A DNA stretch of 64,000 nucleotides. Origin: Physcia stellaris. Its lineage: Eukaryota > Ascomycota > Lecanoromycetes > Caliciales > Physciaceae. Position numbers and translations under genes: made by a program. The notes under the pieces were generated by a model. It ran no database searches and was not told the origin of the DNA. It saw nothing but the letters and a program-made list of their open reading frames with translations. Shown here in pieces: positions 1-12,069 of this stretch (positions are counted from its first letter, which is position 1; the number at the start of each line of letters is the position of its first letter). The stretch lies in contig JABSSW010000005.1 of the NCBI GenBank assembly GCA_018902385.1, positions 310,001-374,000 on the forward strand, written 5' to 3'.

Positions 1-980
1 GAGATTCGTAGTCTCCTCGCTATGGTGGATTAATTAATTGGTGGGGATAACATCAGACGATCAAAGATCAGATCCAGAGCCGTGCGGATTCCACCCAAAC
101 GGTCGACCCGCACATGGTGTTGTAAGACAGAGGGAAGGTGTCAGCAGTCAGCAGTCAGCACCTTACTTTTACGACTCGATGAGTGTTTGGAGGGGATGTG
201 AGTGAGATCGAGCTATCGATAAGGAAAATCCTCCTGCGTCTCTGCAAGGCTCCTCCGATAAGGTGTCATCGCCTACTGGGTGGTGGTAGCGGATTACACG
301 CCGTATCCGTACTGGATGTAGATTGTCAGGAGCTCCCTTCTCGGGCTAATAGAGGATGAGATGGTTTCTCCATGATATTGATAGCTTCACTTGCCGACAG
401 ATGTTCCGCGTGAACGATGACCGGTAGTAGCGACTCCAATTAGTTGAGCACTTCTTAAGTCATTCACCGTCCATATACGATGGCGCGCATCCAAAAATAA
501 CATGGCTTGAATGACCAAGGCTAGCTCATATGGAAGTCGACGGACTATCGACCGGAGGGGGCATTCGAGTCGTTCCGGAGAGTTGCGTCCGAGCTAGGCA
601 AATAAGCGAACCTCGCTGCTTTTGCTGCCCTTTTAGCGGTAATTTTCCCCCCTGTCCCTGGTTTTATTGAGCAAGCAGCGCTAGTCCCAAAGGGAATATC
701 GATTGAAATCCCTGACGACAGTCTTCTTCTCGTCCTGCTTGCCAGCCAAAAACGGGTGTTGGGCTAAGGGCCAGGCGTGGAGCCTTTATCTATTGAAATG
801 TATTGGGTCCACTGCCGTCCCGTATTTCCCACCTACCCATCTTCCATATCCAGGTTTGCTGCTTTGCCCACAACCCTTCCTTCATCAACTCTCGCTTCCC
901 CAACTTTCCTGCATTCCAGCACATTCCATTCGTTTGAACCCGCACTCGTTTGTGAGCGGTAGTATTCACTGTTTATCGCT
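1..980. other. Intergenic; leader of the GH16 gene
   Basis: No coding region could be supported. The last ~150 bases before the ATG at 981 are pyrimidine-rich with repeated CCTTCC/CTTCCC patches, typical of fungal transcription start regions. The short open frames at 703-1083 and 777-962 have no domain and one begins with TTG; I read them as chance frames in the leader. Confidence 0.5.
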
Positions 981-2469
981 ATGGAGGGGCAAGGATATTC
1001 TCAAGCCCAGGGCTACCCGATGGAACAGCGACGGCCTTATCAGACTTACACAGCTGCCACTTCAAGCAGTGCAACTCCAATGAGGCCGGGAACTCCAGAG
1101 CAGGACTCAATCAATGCCGCTCCTCAACGAGGCACCGGCACCAACCCCTTCGGTACTCCCTTCGCATCTGGACCAGCGTCCAGGAACGCGTCCTCATCAG
1201 CTGTCAATCTTCACCACGAAGCCCAGAACCAGAAATACTTTCATTCAAGGCGGGTGAGGAAGGGTGAAATTGAAAGGCCATGGTTGAACAAGAAGGATCC
1301 TAGGGAGAAATGGGTCACCATCATTCCTTTGATCGGTCTGGCTCTGGGTTTTGCCTTTGCAGGGTTTTTGGTCTACGATGGTCTCAAGACTGTGGTCAAG
1401 CACGACTATTGTCCCGTCCTCGATGACGATTTCTCCAAAGGCCTGGATACTAGCATCTGGACCAAAGAGGCCGAGGTTGGAGGCTTTGGGTAAGGCTTGC
1501 TATCCATGTGTTCGCAGGCTGTTTGTTGACAAAATATGCAGCAATGGTCAATTTGAGCAAACCACAACTACCGAGGAAAATGTTTACGTCCAAGACAGCA
1601 AATTGATAATCAAGCCAACGCTGCAGGATCCTGCACTCATCGAGAAAGACGGGGCCAGGATAGACTTGCTAGGACCCGACTGCTCGTCGGATCTATATAA
1701 GAATTGTCATGCCATCACCAATCTGACCAATGGCTCAATCGTCAACCCGGTCAAGTCTGGCCGCATCAACACCAAGGCTGGAGCGAGAATTACATACGGT
1801 CGCGTTGAGGTCACTGCCATTCTACCTGAAGGTGACTGGCTATGGCCGGCTATCTGGTTGCTGCCTACTAAAGAAACTTACGGTCCCTGGCCGAAGTCTG
1901 GCGAGATCGACATCGCAGAGTCTCGTGGCAACAACTATACGTACGGCCAAGGAGGTAACAACATCATTTCAAGCGCTCTTCATTGGGGCCCGAATCCCGC
2001 TAACGACGGCTGGTGGCGGACCAATGTCAAACGGAATGCTCTTCACACCACCTTTACCAAGAAGCCTCATACTTTCGGCATGGAGTGGAGTGAGAAATAC
2101 CTCTTCACTTACATCGACACACGTCTCCTGCAGGTCCTGTACAGCAACTTCAACTCTCCTTTCTGGCAGCGTGGACAATTCCCTCTCTCCGACTCCAATG
2201 GTACCCGTCTTCAAGACCCTTGGAGTCAGACGGGCAACGATGCCACTCCGTTTGATCATGAGTTCTATTTGATCTTGAACGTGGGTGTCGGCGGCACCAA
2301 CGGTTGGTTTAAGGATGGAGCTTCCGGTAAACCATGGGTGGATTCGTCAGAATTCGCCCGCAGGGAATTCTGGAAGGCTCAAGATCAGTGGTACCCCACC
2401 TGGCAGAAGGAGGGTGCGGGTCAAATGGAGATCTCTCGCGTCAGAATGTGGCAACAGGGCAAGTGCTAA
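981..2469 (+). CDS. Membrane-anchored GH16 beta-glucanase-like protein
   Basis: Two exons, 981-1489 and 1542-2469, giving 478 residues. The 52-bp intron (GTAAGG...GCAG) restores the frame between the segments GGFG and NGQFEQ. Residues 1-110 are a Ser/Thr/Gln-rich, low-complexity cytoplasmic part; residues about 111-133 form one hydrophobic segment, followed by a luminal or extracellular GH16 jelly-roll domain, so this is a type II membrane protein. The GH16 catalytic signature E-I-D-I-A-E is at residues 291-296, with both acidic catalytic residues present. GH16 enzymes cut or transglycosylate beta-1,3 (and mixed 1,3/1,4 or 1,6) glucans; anchored forms usually work on the cell wall. Family and topology are clear; the exact substrate is not. 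It could equally be a wall transglycosylase. The ATG at 981 is the first in frame and follows a pyrimidine-rich leader. Confidence 0.93.
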
Positions 2470-5400
2470 ATAATTCCTCACCGGACATTCATGAACATAG
2501 ACTTGGACGTCGATGCATTGATTTTACCAACTGGCGTTGGTTTGGGGTTGGGTACGGCGTTCCTTGACCTTGCGCGATATACCACTCCCTCGCAAGAGGG
2601 TAACACGGTAAGATTCATGTCCTCAGCTTTGGCCATCTGGACTTTGGATCTCCGATTGCATATAGATATGGAGTTTGAAGCTGTTCAAAGTAATACGATG
2701 TGAAATATATATACCATTTATTACCCATGACCTACGAGTCGCTTTCTTCGTGTCTCTGGATTCTTCATCTTCGATTGACACGCAGTATCCTCGTGGGAAA
2801 CGAAGTCACAGGTTCTGTCTGGCCTCATCCTCTACAAGACTCGGCTTCCCGCATGGGATAGGTCACTACCGTACCACCTCAAAATGCGCACAACCTCAAC
2901 CTCTCGACACAGCTGTCCAAGGAGTTGTTTCTCGTCAAGATGCAAATCGGTCCGATTTCACCGAGTATGGAATGCATAATGCCAGTGGCCGCCTTGATGC
3001 ACACCGATTCTGCACCGAAAGCTGTTTTCCCCCACCATGCCCCCATTCTCGCCCGTCACCTACTGCACTGGATACACAGCGATATACGCTGACCTCGGCG
3101 AATACGATCGAGATCGAATCAAGATGTGGCTTTCGGTGACAGCGAAAGCATGGCAGACCAAGACGCTTCTGCAAGGAACCCCAGCTGACTTGTGCCATGA
3201 TGAGATCTTGGCTTTCCAAACAGGTCAAGTCAAACGAGGCGTTACAAACCTTAATTCCTTTGGGAAAAAGCGCTCAGACGGTGATGGAATAAAGGCTTTG
3301 CCGAGATTGGGATTTGCAATCTCCACCAATTATTAATCCGTCAATGTGAAAGATTCTAGCCTTTTCGAGAATTAATTCAGCCTCCTCGATGGTCAGAAGC
3401 TGAATGCCTGGATCGGGCAAGAATACATCGATTTTGATCATTCGTTCATCACGGTCTGGACTTGAATTGATAAGACTCTACTTTACAATTCAAAGCCCAG
3501 GAGGTCTAGGTATATCGATCAATAGTATTCCACTGCTATGGTTGCAGATTGCACTATGACAGGATAATTCTCCTAGGCTATGGTCCAGCCATAAATATGG
3601 CATCGTGGGCCATTCTTCCAACGCTAGTAAGTAATGGATCCAACGTATCCGACTAAACAGCAAAGACACTAGCTGTTTTGTGCAAATCCATCCTTGACAC
3701 CCTTAGGGCAACGATCGCCTGAGTTACCGCGCTGTCCTTGGTTTCGGTGTGGTTACACAAGGAGCCAGCGATAACGGTTTCTGAAGTTTAAACGAGCTGC
3801 TATTCCTGGCTCATGCGCTGGTCATCTTATGATGGTGCTTTCTTCAGATGACGAAAATTTGGAGACTAACGACTACAGAGAAACTCCATGTTCGCTACCA
3901 CACAACACCGTGTCGATGAGGTCAAATGGAGAGGTGCAGCTTGAAGCAGGCTGCACCAGGGCACTCTGAGCTGCCTATGCACAAATGACTTCCCCTTTGA
4001 TAGACGGTGCGTCCGAAAGCATAATTGAGGCTGCAGCAGGCCCGATAGCAGGCACCTCGTATCAGCTATCAGCTAGGAGTCCACCATGAGCAACGAATGG
4101 CGCGTCCACGATCTGCGAACCGAGTTTTGGACGGACGATACGCATTCTGATCTCCCTAAATTCTCCGTGATCAGCGAGACTGCCTGCCGATCAAACAAGC
4201 AGGCTCTCCATAACGCGACTGCCGTGCTGGTATCTCGACGGCTGTGACTCCAAAACATCCCGGGACGATAACGACGGTCTCCTCTCCATGATGGTGTTAT
4301 GCTAGAAAATTCCCTTATCCAGAAAACCAGTGTGACCCAAAGCACCACATGATGCCTGGCTTCACAGCAGGCTGGATTGAGGGATGATGCCTGTTTATGT
4401 AGACAAACGGTCATCTTCAGCATCGAAAGGGGCTTCCGCCGAAATCTCCCGGAATCTGGTGGTGTGGATGCGAGCACGCGGAACGTTGGGCGAACACGAG
4501 TGGGATTATTTAGTGCGAGACGGCGCTGGTTGGTTTGCCATGCAAGAGGGCTGCACGCAGTAGTCGCCATTTGCCCCTTGGCGTTCCGCCAGCAGGGGAG
4601 CGCGCATATTGCATGCATCGCTACTATCGTACCCGCTCCTTTGGGCCTTCGCCAAAAAAAGGCGGAAGATCACGATAGCGGTATTTTATCCCTGGTATTA
4701 TGACGCCGCTGCACGCCGCTCTTACTCCTCTGTGTTTTCTACTTGCATGGAGCTGAGCAAGCGATGCGATCCCAAAACGGACGCGGTGCTCCCGTCATCC
4801 GTGGACTATCCTCTTTCTGGGCTTCTTAGTCTGATCAGGATTTCCCAATCCGCCACTTCATTTTATTTGGAGAAATGGCCTGGCCAGTCAGGGGCAGGCA
4901 GGCTTCGCCCTCTAACCGGATGCGTCTGTCACCATTCTCCATCGGTCACCTTCCTCTCAAGGGCTTTGATCAAGCTTTTGCTCGCTGTTTGATCAAGAAT
5001 CTCACGACTCACGGCCAGGGAAGCGGCGAAACCGACCGGCCGTTTCTCTTTCAAGGCACGCCGACAGAATTGTCACTTGTGTTTGCCGTTCTCGCGCTGG
5101 ATGCCCATTTCTTTCCGAGTCTAAGGCTGGGGTAAGTGTTGAGCCAGTCGTACACCCGAGCTCGCAGGTGGCCCGAAGATCATTACAAGCTGTAGGTGGT
5201 AAGAGCATGATCATGATGTAAGGGTAACCACGGTTTGGTCGCTTCAAAACTACTGTGTTTGCTCGTGCATCGGCTGTCTCTCGAACCGTGGAAAGACGCA
5301 CGAGTGAAGGCCAAGGTTGAAGGGGTGTGGCATCCTGGGCACGCCATCAAGACCGTTTGCCGTTCGCTAGCAGACCTCGTACTCCGTAATCTATTTTCAA

Positions 5401-6133
5401 TCGGGACAGAACGCCCTAGGCAGAACGGGAGGATCCAGGAACATTGAGCAGGGGGGCTTATTAAATTTTGATAGCCAGGGCGACCGGCTTCATCCAGACT
5501 GGTGGAAATCATGGTATTTCCCAATCCATCTCGTATTTTTGCTGCTGTCCGGTGGGTCACTATCGTTCCAATGCTCCAGTCCTTGCTCCACGATCTTTTT
5601 TGGTCAAGCATCCTAGTGTCTGGACCTTTCCCTTATCGAAACAATTTGCTAGCTGCCCGGCTTTGAGGCACCAAGCGCTGGGGGGGATCTCGACGGCCAG
5701 ACACCTCACTCAACGTGCTCGCTAGTGCGCCAATATTACCTTCGCCCTTCCCTCTATCTCTCTTGTCTTTTACTCCTCCCTCGTTCAACTAACACCACAG
5801 GGTCCGTTCACGATCGTTTGTCTCGGACATACAAAGGCTTTCTGCAGCCAAGCGGTGTCTCGTTGGTCAACCTTCTCATTGTATGTGCCTCTCCGTCTCT
5901 TGCTTCGGTTCATGTTATGCTTCTCGAGCTGTTGCTGACCGGAGACCTGCCTAGATAGAGATCAGGCCATCGAGCTTTGCCCATGAGCAGTCTATAGATT
6001 ATTGTTGCAGATCCGGTCACTCGCTTCCTGGATAGTCTTTCGCTTTCGTGTTCTTCTTGTCGCTCGCTGCTCGACATCGTCGTTTCTGTCACTGCTATAT
6101 TAATAAAGACCTCAAAAGGTTCACCCAACCAAA
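2470..6133. other. 3.6-kb gene-free stretch; promoter of the glycosyltransferase
   Basis: Several frames of 60-180 codons occur on both strands (the longest at 4073-4618 on the minus strand), but none shows a domain, plausible splicing or biased composition, so no gene is called. The 3' end from about 5720 is strongly pyrimidine-rich and belongs to the leader of the downstream gene. An unusually long upstream region may mean complex regulation. Confidence 0.5.
5881..5954 (+). other. Probable 5'-UTR intron of the glycosyltransferase gene
   Basis: A good donor (GTATGT at 5881), a branch-like GCTGAC near 5933 and an acceptor (CCTAG ending 5954) bracket 74 bases in the pyrimidine-rich leader, 180 bp before the start codon at 6134. 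Intron size matches others in the window. This is inferred from splice signals only. Confidence 0.4.
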
Positions 6134-9100
6134 ATGGGGCTCTCAAATTACTTCAAGAATAAGAAGGCTCCAGCCCCGGCACCTGAGCCAGTGCCAATGA
6201 GCGAGAAGCCTCCAGCGGGACCATATGGATCCAGTGCAGTTGGTACGCCGAGGAATGTTGGGTCGTCGAGAGCTTCAATCGCCCCATCCACAAGGAGCTC
6301 AACCATGGTCGATGAAATAAAGCATGAGGTTATGGTTAATTACCTTCACCAGCAACAATGTGGTCATATGTGGGTCGCCGATGGTAGTGGTCACCTGGAG
6401 GGTGTGTTGTTGAAGAAATACCGTGGCGAGTATCTGGCTTGTCCTCCAGATCTCATCAATTCCGAGTTCGCTATGGCTTGTCAGGCGCTCAATGTCCAGG
6501 TTGGTTTCGGTCCGAAGTCTCGCTAGGGACATGCTGATGACCATCTAGTGTGCCATGACTGTCAATTCAAGAGTTATCGCAACGTTCCTTGGTTGGTCAG
6601 AAGGAGCCACCGACGTCCCTCTCAATGACGGTCTTCGGGTCCAGATCTTGCCGTCGATGGCAGCACTTCCAAGAGCAAGGAAACATCAGTATGCCGCTTT
6701 CCTCAACGAAGAAAAAATACTCGTGGTTTGGGACGATGATGCGTTGCATCTAGTCACAAGAGCCAAGGACATCGAGGGGCAGATGATGGACTTGGTATGG
6801 GCGACCGGCGAACCTGTCGAGGCTGAAGAGGGTGGCCCGAAAAAGGGTCCTAACGTTACCGAAATCGAGGTCGACGAAGAATCGGGTCAAATCATGCCTC
6901 AGCATCGTGCGACCCATCTTCTCAACACCATCCTTGTTGCCATCACCTTGATCTTGATCGTGACCGTTCTGGGTGCTGGATTCCGCGAGCTGGCTATTGA
7001 AATTGCAGTCGACCACAACATGCTTCGACTTGCTTTTCTCGCCCTGACACCTGTCCAGGTTTTCTTCACACTGGTGAGTAGTCCCACTGCATGAGTGCAA
7101 CGGACAAGCTAACGCCCGTACTTTAGTTCTTCGCACAAGTTATCGTTGGTTGTCTCGCTCAGTGCATGGGTCCCGTGCGACAGATGCAAATGAACTCGAA
7201 ATTCTACTCTGCCAAATGCTCACCCAGGATCCGGGATCGTACCCTGCCTCACATCACGGTGCAATGCCCCGTGTACAAGGAAGGCTTACACTCGGTCATT
7301 GCGCCAACTGTCAAGTCCATCAAAGAGGCCATCTCGACGTACGAATTGCAAGGTGGTTCAGCCAACATGTTTATCAACGACGACGGCCTGCAGATTATCG
7401 ACGAGGATGAGAGACGCGCCCGCATCGAGTTTTATGCGGACCACTCAATCGGGTGGACCGCACGCCCCAAACATGGTCTCAATGGTTTTGTTCGCAAGGG
7501 TAAATTCAAGAAGGTATGTAGTCTCTATAAGGTTTTCTGGGATTCTGCCTCTGTTACACACCTTCCACCCCTCACCGAGCACTTCAACCTATGGGAGATT
7601 TGCCCTCTTCTTTGGTCACGAGTCTCGTCGATTTCAGCTGCTTCGGGCAATTGTGGCGCTCATGGTCCGCGCGGCGATCCAATCATTCGTCACTTCAGCG
7701 ACCGGAAATGGCTAACGTCCCATCGCTTAGGCCTCCAACATGAACTTCGGTCTCATGATCTCTTGCAAAGTTGAGGAGAGGCTTCTCTTGATCGACCGCC
7801 CTCATGATTGGTCGCAAGCCGACGAAGCTCATGCTTACGAAAGATGCTTGAAGGAGGTTCTCGAGGAGCGAGAAGTCGCCTGGGCTGACGGTAATATTCG
7901 GGTTGGCGACTACATCCTGCTCAGTATGTTTCACAACGCCTCAAACTTGTCTCAAAAACTAACATCTCCGTAGTTGACTCCGATACCCGTATTCCTACTG
8001 ATTGCCTTCTCGATGCCTGCTCGGAAATGGAGCAGTCGCCTGATGTCGGTATCATGCAATTCTCCAGCGGTGTGATGCAAGTCGTCAACACCTACTTCGA
8101 GAATGGTATTACTTTCTTCACAAACTTGATTTACTCTGCCATTAGATATACCGTCTCCAACGGTGATGTCGCTCCTTTCGTCGGACACAATGCCATCCTC
8201 CGCTGGGCTGCCATCCAACAGGTTTCCTACGTCGACGAGGACAACTACGAAAAGTTTTGGTCTGAGTCGCACGTCTCGGAAGATTTCGATATGTCGCTCC
8301 GTCTCCAATGTAACGGCTTCATCATCCGTCTCGCTGGATGGGCAGGCGATGGTTTCAAGGAAGGTGTCTCGCTTACCGTCTACGACGAGCTCGCTCGCTG
8401 GGAGAAATATGCTTACGGCTGCAACGAGCTGCTGTTCCACCCGATGCGCAAGTGGATCTACAAGGGACCTTTCACGCCTCTCTTCCGCTCTTTCCTCTTC
8501 TCCAACATCCGCTTCACGTCCAAGATCACCATCATTTCTTACATCGGCACCTACTACGCCATCGGCGCTGCTTGGATCATGACGACTGCCAATTACTTCG
8601 CCATCGGATGGTTCAACGGATACCTCGACAAATACTACATCGACTCCTGGAAAGTGTGGTTTTCCATCGTCATCGTCTTCAACGGTCTCGGTAACGTCGC
8701 TCTGGCCGCCATGCGCTACCGCAACGACGAGGGCGGCTTCGTCTCGAACTGTAAGCTCCCTCCCTATCTCCTCTCAAAAAATACAGCCACTAACCGTCCT
8801 CCCCTCCCCAGTGATAATGAACTTCAAATGGACCTTCATGCTCTGCATCTTCCTGGGCGGGCTCTCCCTGCACGTCTCCCAAGCCCTCCTAGCGCACATG
8901 TTCGAAGTCGACATGACCTGGGGCGCCACTTCCAAAGAAGCCGAGTTCTCCAACTTCTTCATCGAGGTGCCGAAAGTACTCTCCAAGTTCAAGTTCAGCA
9001 TGCTTTTCGCCCTCATCGGACTCGTGGGTATGATTGTCCTCGCCACGGGCAATTTCATCCCCCCGGATTGGCAGATTAAGGATTTTGTGGCGATACTGCC

Positions 9101-9176
9101 CATGGCTACTGTTACGGTTAGCCATATGCTGTTGCCGATTGTGCTGAATCCGGCGCTGATGACGTTCTCGTGGTAA
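6134..9176 (+). CDS. GT2: Family-2 glycosyltransferase, ZtGT2/FgGT2-like membrane protein
   Basis: Six exons: 6134-6499, 6549-7073, 7127-7513, 7731-7923, 7974-8750 and 8812-9176, giving 870 residues. All joins keep a continuous protein; the first donor is the weak GTTGGT. The protein has an N-terminal Pro/Ser-rich part, two hydrophobic segments before the catalytic domain (starting near LLNTILVAIT and FLALTPVQVF), then a processive-type GT-A domain: D-S-D at about 492-494, the S-E-D acceptor motif around 593-594 and an E-L-A-R-W motif ending at W633 in the place of the usual QxxRW. A cluster of transmembrane helices closes the protein. The architecture and motifs match the conserved fungal GT2 proteins reported to be needed for hyphal growth on solid surfaces in Zymoseptoria and Fusarium; the product polymer is not known to me. 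A chitin synthase is less likely because the QRRRW motif and chitin-synthase domains are absent. Confidence 0.9.
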
Positions 9177-9570
9177 ATCCGGTCTAGGTTCGTTGGCGAT
9201 TGGGTGGCGCGATTGGTTTGCATTTTATTGTTGGCGCCTATTCTTTTAATACCTCCTCGGCGATTCCTTTTCGGCATCACACTCATTGCGCCTGGAGTTT
9301 TTCCCTTTCTTCTCTTTCACTTTGTTCTTGAGGATTTGGTAACAGACTTTATTCCCAATAGACACGACCCGTTATGACGGCGTTTTTTATTATTTTTGGG
9401 TCGGGAGGGGAGAGGGAAGGGATAGACGCAGTACTGCGAAGCATACGATCTTTACATGGGGGCTTGGATTACTGGCCAGATACTATCGTTTCTAATTAAT
9501 ATTTAAGAGAGGGGTTTTGTATATAGAACTTTTTTTGGGGCGGGGGAGTGGGATAATAAAGATGATACAA

Positions 9571-9592
9571 CTATCTATCTATCTATCTATCT
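9571..9592. repeat. CTAT tetranucleotide microsatellite
   Basis: Five and a half perfect CTAT units directly downstream of the glycosyltransferase gene. Confidence 0.9.
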
Positions 9593-10186
9593 GACTTGAC
9601 TTGGGTGTTCTTATGTGCTTGGGTGTGTTGGGTGGATGGGGTAGGCTGGTTCTTGTTTTCCTTCCTATTGATCACCGCCTTTGTTCCTGTGCGCTATGGC
9701 CGATCGTAGCTCTTGATATCTTCTTGCCTTTGAATCAAGCTTTTCTGCAAAGCATTACTGCAAAGTGCATGCTCTTACTCGTGCTCTTGATTCACGAACG
9801 CCCGTTTTGGGTAGGATGCGCTCCTACCTAATCTTCGCTCTTCAGTAGTGCTTACTTCCCTCCTAGCTAGCACCCCGTCTTCCCTAGCCCCCTCCTTAGA
9901 TAATTAAGAAGCAAGCAAGCAAGCATATCTAGGGCTAGGATCTAGCAGCTTGGAGAGGGGAGATGGACTCGGCTTTTGGGCTTTTGGGTGGATTTTGGCT
10001 TTGATGGGAGGGTGTGCTGGGATGGGGGATTGCGATTTTCGGGGGTGGGGAAGTGGTTGTTTGTGATGGATGGTTGAGGTGGGAGGTTTGGTTTGATATG
10101 GGATGGGATGATGGGGGGGGCGATGAGGATGGTGGAGGTGAGGGGCGGAGAATCGGGCTGTGAGGGATGCGAGGGGGATGAAGGTG

Positions 10187-10955
10187 CACGAGTGACATAA
10201 TTGTATCATTGGATACCCAGTTGTTGATTGATATGAGGTACTCGAAACCAGCCTCTATGGAGTTTGTTGTAAGGATCTGGGAGTGGAAAGGAGCCCTTGA
10301 GCTTAGAATCGAACTGGAAGAGATGTTTTTGATAGAGCCTGCGGAGAATTGGATGTTTCTTGGGGGGATATCATGATTACCCTGGTCCGTCTTCGTCTGT
10401 TAGCTCTTGACTGAGATGTGGGGATGGAAATGGGGCCGAGGATGGAGATGATATTGCGTGAGTCAAATGGTTGTGTAATGGAATGCTCATTCGTTGACTG
10501 ATTGCTTGATTAAGATGCTCGAAGCCAGCCAATATGGAGTTTGTCGTGCGGATTTATGGAAGAAGGAGATCTTGGGGTTAGATAGATTGAAGGGATGGTT
10601 TTGATAGAAGCCTGCGGTAGAAAAGGATTGGGGGGTTTCTGAGGGGATAACTACGTTGTTCCGCTGCGTCTGTGGGCTCTTGATCAGAATGTGAGGATGG
10701 AGATGCAGATGAAGATGCGTGAATCACATAATTGTATAATGAAATACTTATTCGTTGATTGATTGTGACGAGGGACTCGGACCCGGTCTATATGAAGTTT
10801 GTTGTGCGGATTTGGGACGTGGAATGAAGAGATAGGATTAGGATTGATTGAAGAGATATTTTTGATAGCGCCTGCGGTAGAAAGGAACTAGGGATTTCCC
10901 GAGGAGATAGTCATGATACGTAGCCTGTTCCGCCTTCGTCTGTTGGCTCCTGTTC
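10187..10955 (+). repeat. Three diverged tandem copies of a ~265-bp unit
   Basis: Shared landmarks recur in the same order: an ACATAATTGTATAATG-like start (about 10192, 10462, 10724), GGAGTTTGTTGT (10260, 10540, 10796), TTTTGATAGNNCCTGCGG (10326, 10598, 10861) and a CGTCTGTTGGCTCTTG end (10390, 10665, 10930). Landmark spacing is 262-272 bp. The copies have diverged by substitutions and small indels and hold no shared open frame. Confidence 0.75.
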
Positions 10956-12069
10956 CACTTTAGAGTCCCTAATGTCGAAGCCTGCTTTCTTTGTAGTTGT
11001 CGAGCGATTTGGGAAAACCCTGATGAATACGAGCAACAAACGCTGATGATGAACCCCGAGCCGAGTTGAGGAGGGTGCTTAGGAGAGTGTAGCGGTAGTG
11101 TGAGATTCAAAGTCCCACAATCGGAGACGTGTAGGTTTTTGTGCCTGAGCTTCGTACGTGTTTCCTTGCTATTATATCGGGAGATGCTTAGAGGCTTGGA
11201 TAATGTTTCATCTCTCTTGGTGGATTATGGGGGGTGCATCATCCGTCTTAATCATTTTGATACGAACTGTTGTTTGAGTTGGGAAAATTATCGAATCTAA
11301 AGCTTCATGCACAGCGGTTTGTTTTTCATTGATGTTGCTTTGTGTTTTGGATATCAGAGACGGGCGATCGTGGTCCGAGGAGCGAAATGTGATGGAAGAT
11401 TGACGAAATACCGTTTTGATGCATCGGCCGTTTAGCCTAGAGTGCTTATGTACCAATAGTAATGCTATAGTTGTTTTTCCTTCGTCGATTATTGCTTTTG
11501 AAACCTCTCGGCTCCACCCAAGAGGAGTAGGATGTTAGCTAGTACCCGGTAAGATATCAAGTCGGGCCATGCGTGACACTTTAGACGGTAAGGTAGGGAT
11601 CAAACCGGATGTAAACCGTTGATAATATTTGCAACCGCAGAAAAACCGTTTAAATTTAGCTAAACCGTGGAATTGCGGTGCATGAAGGCATTGAAGTCCT
11701 GATAGAGCCATTTAGGTCATTTGTTGTCGAGTGAATGCTTCAACCCTAAGCCTACATAGTGTGAGAGTCCGACGGCACACGCCCAGTAAATACAGTCTCC
11801 ATTTCTAGAGCGATCGTTTATGTGAAGACAGCGTCTGTATGGTTATCGATTTTCTATTCGAAGCGACAAGATTTAGACAGGCTCGGAGCAGTGATGGTCT
11901 AGATATCACTGCCGCTGGGGATATCTCGACCGCTGACGTCTGATTGGATGAGCCAGCCTCGTGTGCTGCACGATGATCTTCGAAAAACAAGCCGCCAGAC
12001 TTGCAACGGAGCCGGCTTTACCACGCTGGTTACGCTGTCGTCCTTCATGGAGATCACATCAGTCGGGCC

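Larger units (their letters stand above)
9177..12069. other. 2.9-kb gene-free, partly repetitive stretch
   Basis: Contains the 3' end of the glycosyltransferase transcript (AATAAA-like signal near 9553), a CTAT microsatellite, a G-rich tract at about 9945-10190, and three tandem repeat copies (listed separately). From about 11000 to 12000 nothing recognisable was seen. Open frames on the minus strand opposite the G-rich tract read as Pro/Ser/His low complexity and are not genes. Confidence 0.5.

Noticed and set aside
4073-4618. 181-codon minus-strand frame in the 3.6-kb gene-free stretch
   Set aside because: No domain, mixed Cys/Arg/Trp composition typical of random frames, and no supporting splice structure or promoter-like leader.
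9904-10209. Pro/Ser/His-rich minus-strand frames
   Set aside because: They are translations of the G-rich tract opposite and show only low complexity.
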